DNA from: Mycolicibacterium helvum | GTDB lineage: Bacteria; Actinomycetota; Actinomycetes; Mycobacteriales; Mycobacteriaceae | Direction of reading: 5' to 3' | Length of the DNA: 64,000 nt | Assembly: GCF_010731895.1 (NCBI RefSeq) | Contig: NZ_AP022596.1 | Coordinates: forward strand, 4,526,001-4,590,000 | Shown here: piece after piece, positions 8,579 through 16,547 of the stretch | How positions within the stretch are numbered: the first letter of the stretch is position 1 | Layout of the letters: each line of letters starts with the position of its first letter | Notes under the pieces: generated by a model | Told to the model about the DNA's origin: nothing | Seen by the model: only the letters and a program-made list of their open reading frames with translations | Databases searched by the model: none | Translations under genes and position numbers: made by a program

Positions 8579-9347
8579 TTTCCTCCTGCTTTCTTGCGGT
8601 GGTCGTGGTGTTTCGAAGCCGGGCGTTGTCGATGAGCCAGCCGAACAGCGGGTCGGTCCCGTCGAGCATTTCGGGGTGCCACTGGACGCCGACGACAGGG
8701 GCATCGACTGCCTGGATGGCTTCGACGACGCCGTCGGGCGCACGCCCGGCGACGACGAGTCCGGTACCGGGTTCGGCTACTGCCTGGTGGTGCAGGCTGT
8801 TGACCGTGATCCGCGGACCGAACAGTTCGTGGGGGATGGATCCCTCGATGAGATCGACGGGGTGCGCACGATGGTGGCGGGGGTAGCCGAGAAAGCTGTG
8901 TGCTTCGCCGGAGTCATTCGGCAGGTGGGGGACGAGAGTGCCACCTCTGCCGACGTTGATCAGCTGGGTGCCGCGGCAGATGCCGAGGACTGGTATGCCG
9001 CGTGCCCACGCGGCGTCGAGCACCGCGAGCTCGAACTCGTCGCGCCGAGGCTCAAGGCCACTGGCGTGCGGTCCGGGTGTGGCGCCGTAGCGGCGGGGGT
9101 CGACATCCGCTCCGCCGGAGAGCACGAGCCCGTCCAACTGTTCGACGACCGCGACGGGATCGCACTCCATGCTCAGCAGCAGCGGAATTCCACCGGCCCG
9201 GGCGATTGCGGCGGCGTAGTCGACGAAGAACGTCTCGACGAGGGCATCGCGAACCACGGGTTCGAAGTCCGTGCCAGCGGCTTGGCGGCGGCCGGTGAGC
9301 CCAATCGAGGGAAGGCGCCCGATGTGATCGTCGACATAGTGGAGCAT
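8562..9347 (-). CDS. Gamma-glutamyl amide hydrolase, class I glutamine amidotransferase-like (peptidase C26)
   Basis: A 261-residue member of the PuuD / gamma-glutamyl-GABA hydrolase family, which cleaves the gamma-glutamyl bond after oxidation of the amine side chain. Key features are LVLSGGADVDP, the nucleophile elbow GICRGTQ with its cysteine, LHHQAV and the catalytic His-Glu in GVQWHPE. The ATG chosen lies 7 bases after a TAACGT -10 box, consistent with a leaderless transcript; an earlier in-frame start 36 bases upstream would fall between the -35 and -10 boxes. It is the first gene of the leftward catabolic operon, divergent from the GntR regulator. Confidence 0.88.
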   Translation of the reverse strand: MLHYVDDHIGRLPSIGLTGRRQAAGTDFEPVVRDALVETFFVDYAAAIARAGGIPLLLSMECDPVAVVEQLDGLVLSGGADVDPRRYGATPGPHASGLEPRRDEFELAVLDAAWARGIPVLGICRGTQLINVGRGGTLVPHLPNDSGEAHSFLGYPRHHRAHPVDLIEGSIPHELFGPRITVNSLHHQAVAEPGTGLVVAGRAPDGVVEAIQAVDAPVVGVQWHPEMLDGTDPLFGWLIDNARLRNTTTTARKQEENVVNA

Positions 9348-9354
9348 TGGACCT

Positions 9355-9397
9355 ACGTTAGAACCATTGATCGGTTTCGTCAATATGGATCTAACGT
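9355..9397. promoter_or_regulatory. Divergent promoter with 13-bp inverted repeat, probable GntR operator
   Basis: Two arms, ACGTTAGAACCAT and ATGGATCTAACGT, are inverted repeats matching at 12 of 13 positions across a 17-base spacer. On the minus strand the arms carry TTGACG and TAACGT hexamers separated by 17 bases, a good promoter for the catabolic operon, with the likely +1 at the A of the hydrolase ATG. The right arm lies 15 bases before the regulator ATG. The half-site TGGTTCTAAC resembles the TGGT...AC pattern of FadR-type GntR operators. Autoregulation and operon repression are inferred. Confidence 0.65.
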
Positions 9398-9412
9398 TCT
9401 ACCTTGATACCT

Positions 9413-10132
9413 ATGGAGCTAGACCTGGGAACTCCCACCGTGAGCGGTGATATCGCTGCGCGGCTGCGCGCACTGATACACGCGGGTGATCTCGGGCCAG
9501 GTGATCGGCTGCCCTCCGAGCGCGAGTTGGCCAAACAGCTGGGGGTGGGCCGGGTCAGCATCCGGGAAGCGCTCCGGCTGCTCCAGGCGCGCGGCTATGT
9601 GGAGGTGCGCCGCGGCGCCACCGGGGGAACCTTCGTCACCCAGCTAGATCAGCCCTACCAGGACTGGCTCCGACAGATGCGTGCCAGCGTCAACGACATC
9701 AGCGACATCCTTGACTTGCGCATCGGTCTGGAAGGACGAGCCGCGGCGCTGGCCGCGCTGCGCCGCACCGACGAGCAGCTGGCGGTGATGCGATCGGCCA
9801 TCGATGAATTGACCGACTCTGATTCGCGAGTGTCCTTCCGTAACTCCGACGCCCGGTTTCACGGTGCCCTTGCGCTGGCCTCGGCCAACCCGCGATTGGA
9901 GTCCGCGATCGCACGGGCGCGCGGCGAAATGTTCGCGCCGCTCGACAAATTGGTCTTCACCGAGACCGTGGAATCAACGCGGGTCGGCCATCTGGCGATC
10001 TATGAGGCCGTCCGGGACCAGGATCCCGCGAGGGCAACCCGAGCGGTCGAAGACCACCTCGAGCAGACTCGCCGCGAGCTGGGGCAGGTGATCAGCGACG
10101 AGCGGCCTGCGGGTCCAGATCCGCAGGCCTGA
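9413..10132 (+). CDS. FadR-subfamily GntR transcriptional regulator
   Basis: A 239-residue regulator with the N-terminal winged helix of the GntR family (LPSERELAKQLGVGRVSIREALRLL is split over residues 30-55) followed by an all-helical FCD domain (ISDILDLRIGLEGRAAALAA; a later AVEDHLEQTRREL helix carries a metal-site-like histidine). FCD regulators sense small organic acids. It diverges from the catabolic operon and ends 8 bases before the convergent permease, so it most likely controls both. The ATG just upstream of LDLGTPTV is preferred over a TTG three codons earlier. Confidence 0.92.
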   Translation: MELDLGTPTVSGDIAARLRALIHAGDLGPGDRLPSERELAKQLGVGRVSIREALRLLQARGYVEVRRGATGGTFVTQLDQPYQDWLRQMRASVNDISDILDLRIGLEGRAAALAALRRTDEQLAVMRSAIDELTDSDSRVSFRNSDARFHGALALASANPRLESAIARARGEMFAPLDKLVFTETVESTRVGHLAIYEAVRDQDPARATRAVEDHLEQTRRELGQVISDERPAGPDPQA

Positions 10133-10140
10133 GCCCGTCG

Positions 10141-11640
10141 TTACTCGCTGTGGGTCCGCACTGTCGCGGTGATGTCGTCCGCCGATTCGGCGATCTCACC
10201 GGTTCCGAAGATATCCAGGCTGGTGCGCTGCTTGCGGACAGAGCCGATGATGAACCCGATAACAGCGACGACGGCCAGCAGCCACGGCAGGCCATTGACG
10301 ATCGCGGAATCCGTTCCGGTCAACAGCGGATAGTTGTCGATGATCAGGTAGCAGGCGGAGAACAGGCCGATGGCGGCCAATCCGGGTGCGACGAAATGGG
10401 TCCACCAGTGCCGGTCGGGGCGCCGGGCGAAGAACCCGATCACGGCGATCGAGGTCATTCCCATGAGTGCGATCACTCCGAGAGCGCCCAAGCCCGCGGT
10501 TTGGTTGCCGAGATCGAGGTAGGGATCGGCCCCCGCGAACGAATAGCCGGCCACTGCCACGGCGATCATCGCGGCCTGGGCGCACGCCGCGATGTGCGGA
10601 GTCTGGAAGCGCCGGTGCGTACGTCCGAGTGCGCGCGGCAGTACGCCCTCGCGGCCGAATGCCATCAGGTAGCGAGTTGCCATGCCGTGCAGCGCGAACA
10701 GCACCGCGATCAGGCTGGTCAGCAGGAGCCAGCTCATGGCGTGTACCGCCCAACTGCCGAGAACGCTTCCCGCCGCGTTGAATACGAAGTTCCCAGGGTC
10801 GGTGGCGGCAGCCTGTGGTGCCGCGCTACCTCCGGATGCGGCGATCAGTGACCACGAGGACACCAGGTACACAATGCCGATGAACGCGATCGCAAGTTTG
10901 GTGGCACGCGGCACCGTTCGTCGCGGGTCTTTGGCTTCTTCGCCGAAGATCGCGGTCGCCTCGAATCCGATGAATGAGGTGAACACGAACATGAATCCGA
11001 TTCCCACCGCGCCACTGAAGATCTCGGTGGGGGAGAAGACGTTCATCGGATACGCGGCAGGCCCCTTGGTCGCGAGCGTTGCCACGTCCACGAGCAACAG
11101 CAGCCCGGTCTCCAGCACGAGCAGCACTCCGAGCAGCCGGGCATTGACCTCGACGCCCACGATGCCGATGGCCAGTGCCAGTGCCAGCAGTCCGAAGGAA
11201 AAGAACTGCCAGGGAATATTCAGCCCCAACTCGGAGGCGAATATCTCGTTGGCGAAATAACCCACGAGGCCAACGACATAGAGCACGAGGGCGTTGTAGG
11301 CCAAGACCGCGACCAGTCCGGCGGCCATCCCCATCCGCCGTCCCAGCCCGAGGCTCACGTAGGCGAAGAACGCTCCCGCGTTCGTCACGTGACGGCTCAT
11401 CGCGGCATAGCCCACCGCGAAGAGTGCGAGCACCAGGGCCGCGATCAGATAGGTACCGGGGACTCCGATCCCATTGCCCAACCCCACCGCCAGCGGCATT
11501 GCGGTGGCCATCGCCGTCAGGGGCGCGGAAGTGGCGACCACCATGAAGACGATGCTGCGCACGCCTATAGCCCCGGCTTTGAGGTGATGTCCGTGGGCTC
11601 CGGATCCGGAAACGGGTGGCTCTGCCATGGAGAACTCCAT
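10141..11640 (-). CDS. APC family amino acid/amine permease
   Basis: A 499-residue membrane transporter with about twelve hydrophobic helices. The first helix carries a GVRSIVFMVVATSAPLTAMA segment typical of the APC superfamily, and the third region has NAGAFFAYVSLGLGRRMG, the YAxVSRGLG-type signature of amino acid/polyamine antiporters. It is convergent with the GntR gene and its upstream region repeats sequence elements of the divergent operator, so it is probably the uptake system of the same pathway. Substrate (amine, amino alcohol or amino acid) cannot be assigned. Confidence 0.88.
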   Translation of the reverse strand: MEFSMAEPPVSGSGAHGHHLKAGAIGVRSIVFMVVATSAPLTAMATAMPLAVGLGNGIGVPGTYLIAALVLALFAVGYAAMSRHVTNAGAFFAYVSLGLGRRMGMAAGLVAVLAYNALVLYVVGLVGYFANEIFASELGLNIPWQFFSFGLLALALAIGIVGVEVNARLLGVLLVLETGLLLLVDVATLATKGPAAYPMNVFSPTEIFSGAVGIGFMFVFTSFIGFEATAIFGEEAKDPRRTVPRATKLAIAFIGIVYLVSSWSLIAASGGSAAPQAAATDPGNFVFNAAGSVLGSWAVHAMSWLLLTSLIAVLFALHGMATRYLMAFGREGVLPRALGRTHRRFQTPHIAACAQAAMIAVAVAGYSFAGADPYLDLGNQTAGLGALGVIALMGMTSIAVIGFFARRPDRHWWTHFVAPGLAAIGLFSACYLIIDNYPLLTGTDSAIVNGLPWLLAVVAVIGFIIGSVRKQRTSLDIFGTGEIAESADDITATVRTHSE

Positions 11641-11665
11641 CTTCGTGCTGACGATCAGCGAAGTT

Positions 11666-11696
11666 TGGTTCTAAGGTAGTGCCATTGTCAATATGG
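11666..11696. promoter_or_regulatory. Permease upstream element resembling the GntR operator
   Basis: On the plus strand TGGTTCTAAGGTAG is followed 7 bases later by GTCAATATGG. The reverse complement CTACCTTAGAACC matches CTACGTTAGAACC of the divergent operator at 12 of 13 positions, and GTCAATATGG is identical to the spacer/right-arm sequence there. It lies 26-56 bases upstream of the permease ATG. Co-regulation by the same GntR protein is inferred. Confidence 0.55.
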
Positions 11697-11729
11697 TAAA
11701 CGGAATTAGTTGACAACTTTTCTTCCTTC

Positions 11730-11749
11730 GGCCCCGCGGTCGCGGGGCC
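11730..11749 (-). terminator. GC-rich hairpin after the iclR-type gene
   Basis: A perfect 9-bp stem GGCCCCGCG / CGCGGGGCC with a 2-base loop lies just beyond the stop of the IclR-type regulator. No U-run follows, which is common for mycobacterial terminators. It also separates that gene from the permease promoter. Confidence 0.45.
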
Positions 11750-11761
11750 GGGCGCCGGCCG

Positions 11762-12463
11762 CTACAGCCGGCGGGTCAGCGCCTCGGCGGCGGCCACCAG
11801 GTCGGCGGCCCAGCGCGCGCCGGGTCGCCGGCCCATCCGGTCGATCGGGCCGGACACCGACACCGCCGCGATCACCGTGCCGCTGCGGTCGCGCACCGGG
11901 GCGGAGATGCTGGCCACCCCGGGTTCACGCTCGGCAGCGCTTTGCGCCCAGCCACGGCGGCGGACCTCGGCCAGCGTGCGTTCGGTGAACTTCGCGGTCG
12001 GCAGCACGGCCTGCTGAGTGGGGCTGTCGCTGTAGGCCAGCAGCACCTTGGCGCCGGAGCCTGCCGTCATCGGCAGCCGAGCCCCGACGGGCACGGTATC
12101 GCGAAGCCCCGCAGGCGGTTCCAGTGCGGCGACGCAGATGCGGGAGGTGCCCTCGCGGCGGTAGAGCTGCACGCTCTCGCCGGTGATCTCGCGCAGTCTG
12201 GGCAGGACCGCCGCGCCCGCCGCCAGCAGCGGATCGTTGACCTGAGTGGCCAATTCGCTGATGGCCGGTCCGAGTCGCCAGCGTCCCGCGCTGTCGCGGG
12301 CCAGCAGCCGGTGTACCTCCAGGCCAGCGGCGAGCCGGTGTGCGGTGGCGCGCGGGAGGCCGGTCCGCTCACAGAGTTCCGCCAGCCCGCACGGTGAATC
12401 GGCGATCGAGTGCAGCACGCCCACGGCTTTGTCGAGCACGCCGATGCCGCTATCCTGTCCCAT
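11762..12463 (-). CDS. IclR family transcriptional regulator
   Basis: A 233-residue IclR-type regulator: an N-terminal winged helix (GLAELCERTGLPRATAHRLAAGL, residues about 27-49) and a C-terminal effector domain (GARLPMTAGSGAKVLLAY; VASISAPVRDRSGTVIAAVSVSGP). It diverges from leuC across 76 bases, the arrangement found in M. tuberculosis (Rv2989 beside leuC). Binding to the shared intergenic region and control of leucine synthesis is the usual expectation but is inferred. Confidence 0.92.
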   Translation of the reverse strand: MGQDSGIGVLDKAVGVLHSIADSPCGLAELCERTGLPRATAHRLAAGLEVHRLLARDSAGRWRLGPAISELATQVNDPLLAAGAAVLPRLREITGESVQLYRREGTSRICVAALEPPAGLRDTVPVGARLPMTAGSGAKVLLAYSDSPTQQAVLPTAKFTERTLAEVRRRGWAQSAAEREPGVASISAPVRDRSGTVIAAVSVSGPIDRMGRRPGARWAADLVAAAEALTRRL

Positions 12464-12539
12464 ATCGAGATACTAGCGTCCCGAAATGTGAGATATCCAG
12501 ACTGACGTTCCGGGAATTGAAGAAATGAATTGAGAACCC

Positions 12540-13973
12540 ATGGCTCAGTCCGACCAGCCCAGGACACTGCCCGAGAAGGTGTGGCACGACCACCTCGTCG
12601 TCACCGGCGCAGGCAGCGGTGCATCGCGTGAACCCGACCTGATCTACATCGATCTCCATCTCATCCACGAGGTGACCAGCCCACAGGCCTTCGACGGGCT
12701 GCGGCTGGCTGGCCGCCCGCTGCGCCGTCCCGATCTCACGATCGCCACCGAGGATCACAACGTGCCGACGGTCGACATCGACAAGCCGATCGCCGACCCG
12801 ATATCGCGCACTCAGGTCGAGACGTTGCGGCGCAACTGCGCCGAATTCGGTGTGCGGCTGCACCCGATGGGTGACGTCGAACAGGGGATCGTCCACGTGA
12901 TGGGCCCGCAGCTCGGCTTGACCCAGCCCGGGATGACGATTGTGTGTGGCGACAGCCACACCTCCACCCACGGCGCGTTCGGCGCGATCGCGATGGGCAT
13001 CGGCACTTCCGAAGTGGAGCATGTGCTTGCCACCCAGACACTTCCGCTGCAGCCGTTCAAGACGATGGCGGTCAACGTCGACGGTGTGCTGCCGCCGGGA
13101 GTGAGCGCCAAGGACATCATCCTGGCGGTGATCGCCAAGATCGGCACCGGTGGCGGCCAGGGCTACGTCATCGAATACCGGGGCAGCACCATCGAATCGC
13201 TGTCGATGGAGAGCCGGATGACCATCTGCAATATGAGCATCGAGGCCGGCGCCCGCGCAGGATTGGTGGCTCCCGACGAGATCACCTATGAATTCCTGCG
13301 CGGCCGTCCGTACGCACCCACGGGCGCGGATTGGGATGCGGCGGTGGCCTCGTGGGAGGCGCTGAAGACCGACGAGGGCGCCGAGTTCGACACCGAGGTC
13401 TACATCGACGCGACGACGCTGAGCCCCTTTGTCACATGGGGCACCAACCCCGGCCAGGGGGTTCCGCTGTCCGAGGCGGTGCCCGACCCGGAAATGATGA
13501 CCAGCGATTCCGAGCGGCAGGCCGCTGAGAAGGCGTTGGCCTACATGGACCTTCGGGCGGGCACTCCGATGCGCGACGTCGCCGTCGACGCGGTGTTCGT
13601 CGGGTCGTGCACGAACGGGCGCATCGAGGATCTGCGGGTGGTGGCCGACGTGCTGCGCGGCCGCACGGTCGCCGACGGCGTGCGGATGCTGATCGTGCCG
13701 GGGTCGATGCGAGTTCGCGCTCAGGCCGAATCCGAAGGGCTGGGCGAGATCTTCACCGCGGCCGGTGCGGATTGGCGTCAGGCCGGCTGCTCGATGTGCC
13801 TGGGAATGAATCCCGATCAGCTGGCACCGGGCGAGCGTTGCGCGTCGACATCCAACCGGAATTTCGAAGGCAGGCAGGGCAAGGGTGGCCGGACACACCT
13901 GGTTTCGCCGGCTGTCGCCGCCGCGACCGCGGTGCGCGGAACCCTGTCCTCACCCGCCGATCTCAAAAACTAG
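12540..13973 (+). CDS. leuC: 3-isopropylmalate dehydratase large subunit
   Basis: Aconitase-family half of isopropylmalate isomerase, second step of leucine synthesis. The 477 residues have the expected length. The 4Fe-4S ligands are the cysteine of VGSCTNGR and the pair in GCSMCLGMN; the substrate loop [17 protein letters not shown] and the early [12 protein letters not shown] are also intact. It is followed by leuD 20 bases downstream, its obligatory partner. Divergent from the IclR-type regulator. Confidence 0.98.
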   Translation: MAQSDQPRTLPEKVWHDHLVVTGAGSGASREPDLIYIDLHLIHEVTSPQAFDGLRLAGRPLRRPDLTIATEDHNVPTVDIDKPIADPISRTQVETLRRNCAEFGVRLHPMGDVEQGIVHVMGPQLGLTQPGMTIVCGDSHTSTHGAFGAIAMGIGTSEVEHVLATQTLPLQPFKTMAVNVDGVLPPGVSAKDIILAVIAKIGTGGGQGYVIEYRGSTIESLSMESRMTICNMSIEAGARAGLVAPDEITYEFLRGRPYAPTGADWDAAVASWEALKTDEGAEFDTEVYIDATTLSPFVTWGTNPGQGVPLSEAVPDPEMMTSDSERQAAEKALAYMDLRAGTPMRDVAVDAVFVGSCTNGRIEDLRVVADVLRGRTVADGVRMLIVPGSMRVRAQAESEGLGEIFTAAGADWRQAGCSMCLGMNPDQLAPGERCASTSNRNFEGRQGKGGRTHLVSPAVAAATAVRGTLSSPADLKN

Positions 13974-13993
13974 ACCTGCTGAGGAGATCCACC

Positions 13994-14590
13994 ATGGATG
14001 CATTTCACACCCACACCGGCATCGGTGTTCCGTTGCGGCGGTCCAATGTCGACACCGATCAGATCATTCCTGCGGTCTATTTGAAGCGGGTCACCCGAAC
14101 GGGTTTCGAGGACGGATTGTTCGCCGCGTGGCGCACCGATCCCTCCTTCATCCTCAATCTGAGCCCCTTCGATCGGGGTTCGGTTTTGGTCGCTGGCCCC
14201 GACTTCGGCACCGGATCGTCACGCGAGCATGCGGTCTGGGCGCTCATGGACTTCGGATTCCGGGTCGTCATCTCATCCCGGTTCGCCGACATCTTTCGGG
14301 GCAACGCGGGCAAGGCCGGACTGTTGGCGGCCGAAGTTGCTCAAGATGATGTCGAACTTCTCTGGAAGCTCATCGAGCAGAATCCCGGCCTGGAAATCAC
14401 TGTAAATCTTCAAGATCGAAATATCACCGCGGGAACGGCCGTGGTGCCGTTCACGATTGACGATTACACAGCTTGGAGATTGCTGGAAGGCCTCGACGAT
14501 ATAGGCCTTACGCTGCGGAAACTCGCTGAAATTGAAGCGTTCGAGGCGGCCCGCCCGAGCTGGAAGCCCCGCATTTCGCCGGCATCCTGA
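13994..14590 (+). CDS. leuD: 3-isopropylmalate dehydratase small subunit
   Basis: A 198-residue swivel-domain subunit that completes isopropylmalate isomerase with LeuC. The family motifs [11 protein letters not shown] near the N-terminus and the phosphate/hydroxyl-binding [13 protein letters not shown] are present. The ATG has GAGGAGATCC 4-13 bases upstream. Longer frames reading back into leuC are coincidental. Confidence 0.97.
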   Translation: MDAFHTHTGIGVPLRRSNVDTDQIIPAVYLKRVTRTGFEDGLFAAWRTDPSFILNLSPFDRGSVLVAGPDFGTGSSREHAVWALMDFGFRVVISSRFADIFRGNAGKAGLLAAEVAQDDVELLWKLIEQNPGLEITVNLQDRNITAGTAVVPFTIDDYTAWRLLEGLDDIGLTLRKLAEIEAFEAARPSWKPRISPAS

Positions 14591-14597
14591 CGGGCGC

Positions 14598-14660
14598 GGG
14601 ACGCCGAATTCCCGTCCCCAAAGGGGGGTTCAGGCCCCTCGAATCACCGCCCTAGGGCGG
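14598..14660 (+). terminator. Candidate leuD terminator and palindrome
   Basis: Two weak structures lie here: GGGACG/CGTCCC with a 9-base loop shortly after leuD, and a perfect 14-base palindrome CCGCCCTAGGGCGG at the right end. Neither has a U-run. The rest of the interval to hupB holds a GGTCCA-AAG-TGGACC inverted repeat at 14754-14768, ten bases before the hupB ribosome site, which could be an operator; that is only a suggestion. Confidence 0.3.
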
Positions 14661-14788
14661 CAACCGGATTGCTGAAATCCTCCTAAGTCATCCCCCAAAT
14701 TGGGCGTGGCTCTTGGAATTCTGCAGGTCTTGGGTTTACCGTGTTGTGCAGTCGGTCCAAAGTGGACCACTGGCTTCGGAGGAATTGA

Positions 14789-15460
14789 ATGAACAAAGCA
14801 GAGCTCATCGACGTACTCACGGAGAAATTGGGCTCAGATCGTCGGCAGGCAACTCTGGCGGTGGAGAACGTTGTTGACACCATTGTGCGCGCGGTGCACA
14901 AGGGCGACAGCGTGACCATCACCGGCTTCGGCGTTTTCGAGCAGCGGCGCCGTGCCGCTCGTGTGGCGCGTAATCCGCGCACCGGCGAAACCGTCAAAGT
15001 AAAGCCGACTTCCGTTCCCGCTTTCCGTCCTGGCGCTCAATTCAAGGCCGTCGTCTCTGGTGCACAGAAGCTTCCGTCGGAAGGCCCCGCCGTCAAGCGC
15101 GGTGCCGTCGCCGGCCCGGTCAAGAAGGCTGCCGTCAAGAAGGCCGTCCGCAAGGCGGTCGTGAAGAAGGCTGCACCGGCTAAGAAGGCCGCGCCGGTCA
15201 AGAAGGCCGCGCCGGCTAAGAAGGCGGCTCCGGTCAAGAAGGCCGCGCCTGCTAAGAAGGCGGCTCCGGTCAAGAAGGCCGCGCCTGCCAAGAAGGCTCC
15301 GGCCAAGAAGGCTCCGGTCAAGAAGGCCGCGCCGGCTAAGAAGGCGGCACCGGCCAAGAAGGCCGCGCCTGCCAAGAAGGCTGCACCTGCTAAGAAGGCG
15401 GCACCGGTCAAGAAGGCCGCGCCTGCCAAGAAGGCTCCGGCCAAGAAGGGCCGTCGCTAA
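14789..15460 (+). CDS. hupB: HU-family nucleoid protein with histone-H1-like tail
   Basis: DNA-binding architectural protein of 223 residues. Residues 1-90 are a standard HU fold ([36 protein letters not shown]). From about residue 105 the chain is a lysine/alanine/proline tail built of near-repeats [12 protein letters not shown], as in mycobacterial HupB (Hlp, MDP1). The tail is encoded by a tandemly repeated, nearly palindromic-free GC-rich stretch that will be prone to length change. GGAGGAATTGA before the ATG is a strong ribosome site. HupB compacts DNA and influences cell wall and iron genes in mycobacteria. Confidence 0.97.
   Translation: MNKAELIDVLTEKLGSDRRQATLAVENVVDTIVRAVHKGDSVTITGFGVFEQRRRAARVARNPRTGETVKVKPTSVPAFRPGAQFKAVVSGAQKLPSEGPAVKRGAVAGPVKKAAVKKAVRKAVVKKAAPAKKAAPVKKAAPAKKAAPVKKAAPAKKAAPVKKAAPAKKAPAKKAPVKKAAPAKKAAPAKKAAPAKKAAPAKKAAPVKKAAPAKKAPAKKGRR
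15161..15456 (+). repeat. Tandem coding repeats for the KKAAP tail of HupB
   Basis: About eight imperfect copies of units coding for [12 protein letters not shown] run to the stop codon. Synonymous third-base variation between copies (gcc/gct/gca) shows they are not a very recent expansion, but the lengths of neighbouring units differ (APAKK versus APAKKAA), so copy number has changed. Confidence 0.75.
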
Positions 15461-15473
15461 GTTCTATCGTCGA

Positions 15474-15504
15474 ATACGCCGCGGGCTCAACGCCCGCGGC
15501 GTAT
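15474..15504. terminator. Strong bidirectional hairpin between hupB and mutT1
   Basis: A perfect 13-bp stem ATACGCCGCGGGC / GCCCGCGGCGTAT with loop TCAAC lies between the convergent hupB and mutT1 stops, 14 bases from one and 8 from the other. It should end transcription from both sides. Confidence 0.85.
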
Positions 15505-15511
15505 TTGCGTG

Positions 15512-16477
15512 TCAGGGCCTAGTGGCCAGTGGGCTGCCGATGTAGTCCGCGGCCACGATTCGATCGCCGTCCAACGACAGCACCCACGTGCTGCCCTTGC
15601 GGTTACGTGACTTATCCGGCTTCTCGGTGCCCCGCCACCACGCCAGCAGGTAGGGAATCACCTTGCCTTGTGTGCAGATGACGGGCGTCCCGCCGCCGGC
15701 CGCGATCTCGGCGATGCGCTTGTGCGCACTATCCGGGTCCGCGGCGTAAGCCTCTTCGGTGAGGTCGGCTTCGACGGTGATCGTCACACCCAGTTCTTGA
15801 GCCAGTGGCTCGACGGTTTGAATACAGCGGGCGCGATCGGCGGCATAGATGTCGGTGGCGCCGAACGCCATCAGCTGTCCAACCAGCGACTCGGCTTGTG
15901 CGCGACCGTTTTTGTCCAGCGGCCGGCTCCGGTCGTCGCCTTTGTAGCGGGACTTGATGCCCGCGGTACCGTGCCGGACGATCAGGACCGTCGCGGTGTC
16001 AGCGGGCTGTGCGGTGAACGCCTTGAGGACTTCCCGGTCGTGGGGGTAGGTGAGGCGCTGCACCGCGTCGTCGACAGAGAGCCACTCCAGCTGGTCGACT
16101 TCGGATCCGGGGACGAACTCGCCACCGAGCGCCCGAGCCGCCCAGTAGTGAACGACCTTGGCGCCCTGCGGGACCTGGTAGTGGGTCTGGATCAGCCGCC
16201 GGCCCAGCTGTGACCGCTGACCGGTCTCCTCCCAGATCTCGCGCACCGCGGCGACCGGCTCGTTCTCACCGGGATCGACTTTGCCTTTCGGTAAGGACCA
16301 ATCGTCATAACGGGGCCGATGGATCAGCGCGATGCTCAACTCGCCGGTGTCTGGGTCGGGGCGCCACAATGCCGCACCGGCCGCGAGGATCACCCGCTGG
16401 GGTGGCTTCCCCTTCTTTGCCGCCGCCTTCTTTGTCGATTTCGACCTCGAGCTGTCACGTGACGCTCTTCTGGCCAC
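15512..16477 (-). CDS. mutT1: Nudix hydrolase fused to histidine phosphatase, MutT1
   Basis: Sanitises oxidised nucleotides (8-oxo-dGTP to diphosphate and on to monophosphate). The 321-residue chain has a Lys-rich N-terminus, a Nudix box [22 protein letters not shown] around residue 68-90 (shown here only in part: REIWEETGQ) and, from about residue 162, a phosphoglycerate-mutase-like domain with the RHG motif of [10 protein letters not shown] and a later TQGKV segment. The two-domain design is that of Rv2985 and M. smegmatis MutT1. It is convergent with hupB and follows ppk on the same strand. Confidence 0.95.
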   Translation of the reverse strand: MARRASRDSSRSKSTKKAAAKKGKPPQRVILAAGAALWRPDPDTGELSIALIHRPRYDDWSLPKGKVDPGENEPVAAVREIWEETGQRSQLGRRLIQTHYQVPQGAKVVHYWAARALGGEFVPGSEVDQLEWLSVDDAVQRLTYPHDREVLKAFTAQPADTATVLIVRHGTAGIKSRYKGDDRSRPLDKNGRAQAESLVGQLMAFGATDIYAADRARCIQTVEPLAQELGVTITVEADLTEEAYAADPDSAHKRIAEIAAGGGTPVICTQGKVIPYLLAWWRGTEKPDKSRNRKGSTWVLSLDGDRIVAADYIGSPLATRP

Positions 16478-16547
16478 CTCAACTCCCGCAGATCAATTCG
16501 GGTCCCAGCCTGGGACCGGACTTGGTGGGTTGCAACCGAGACTGCAC

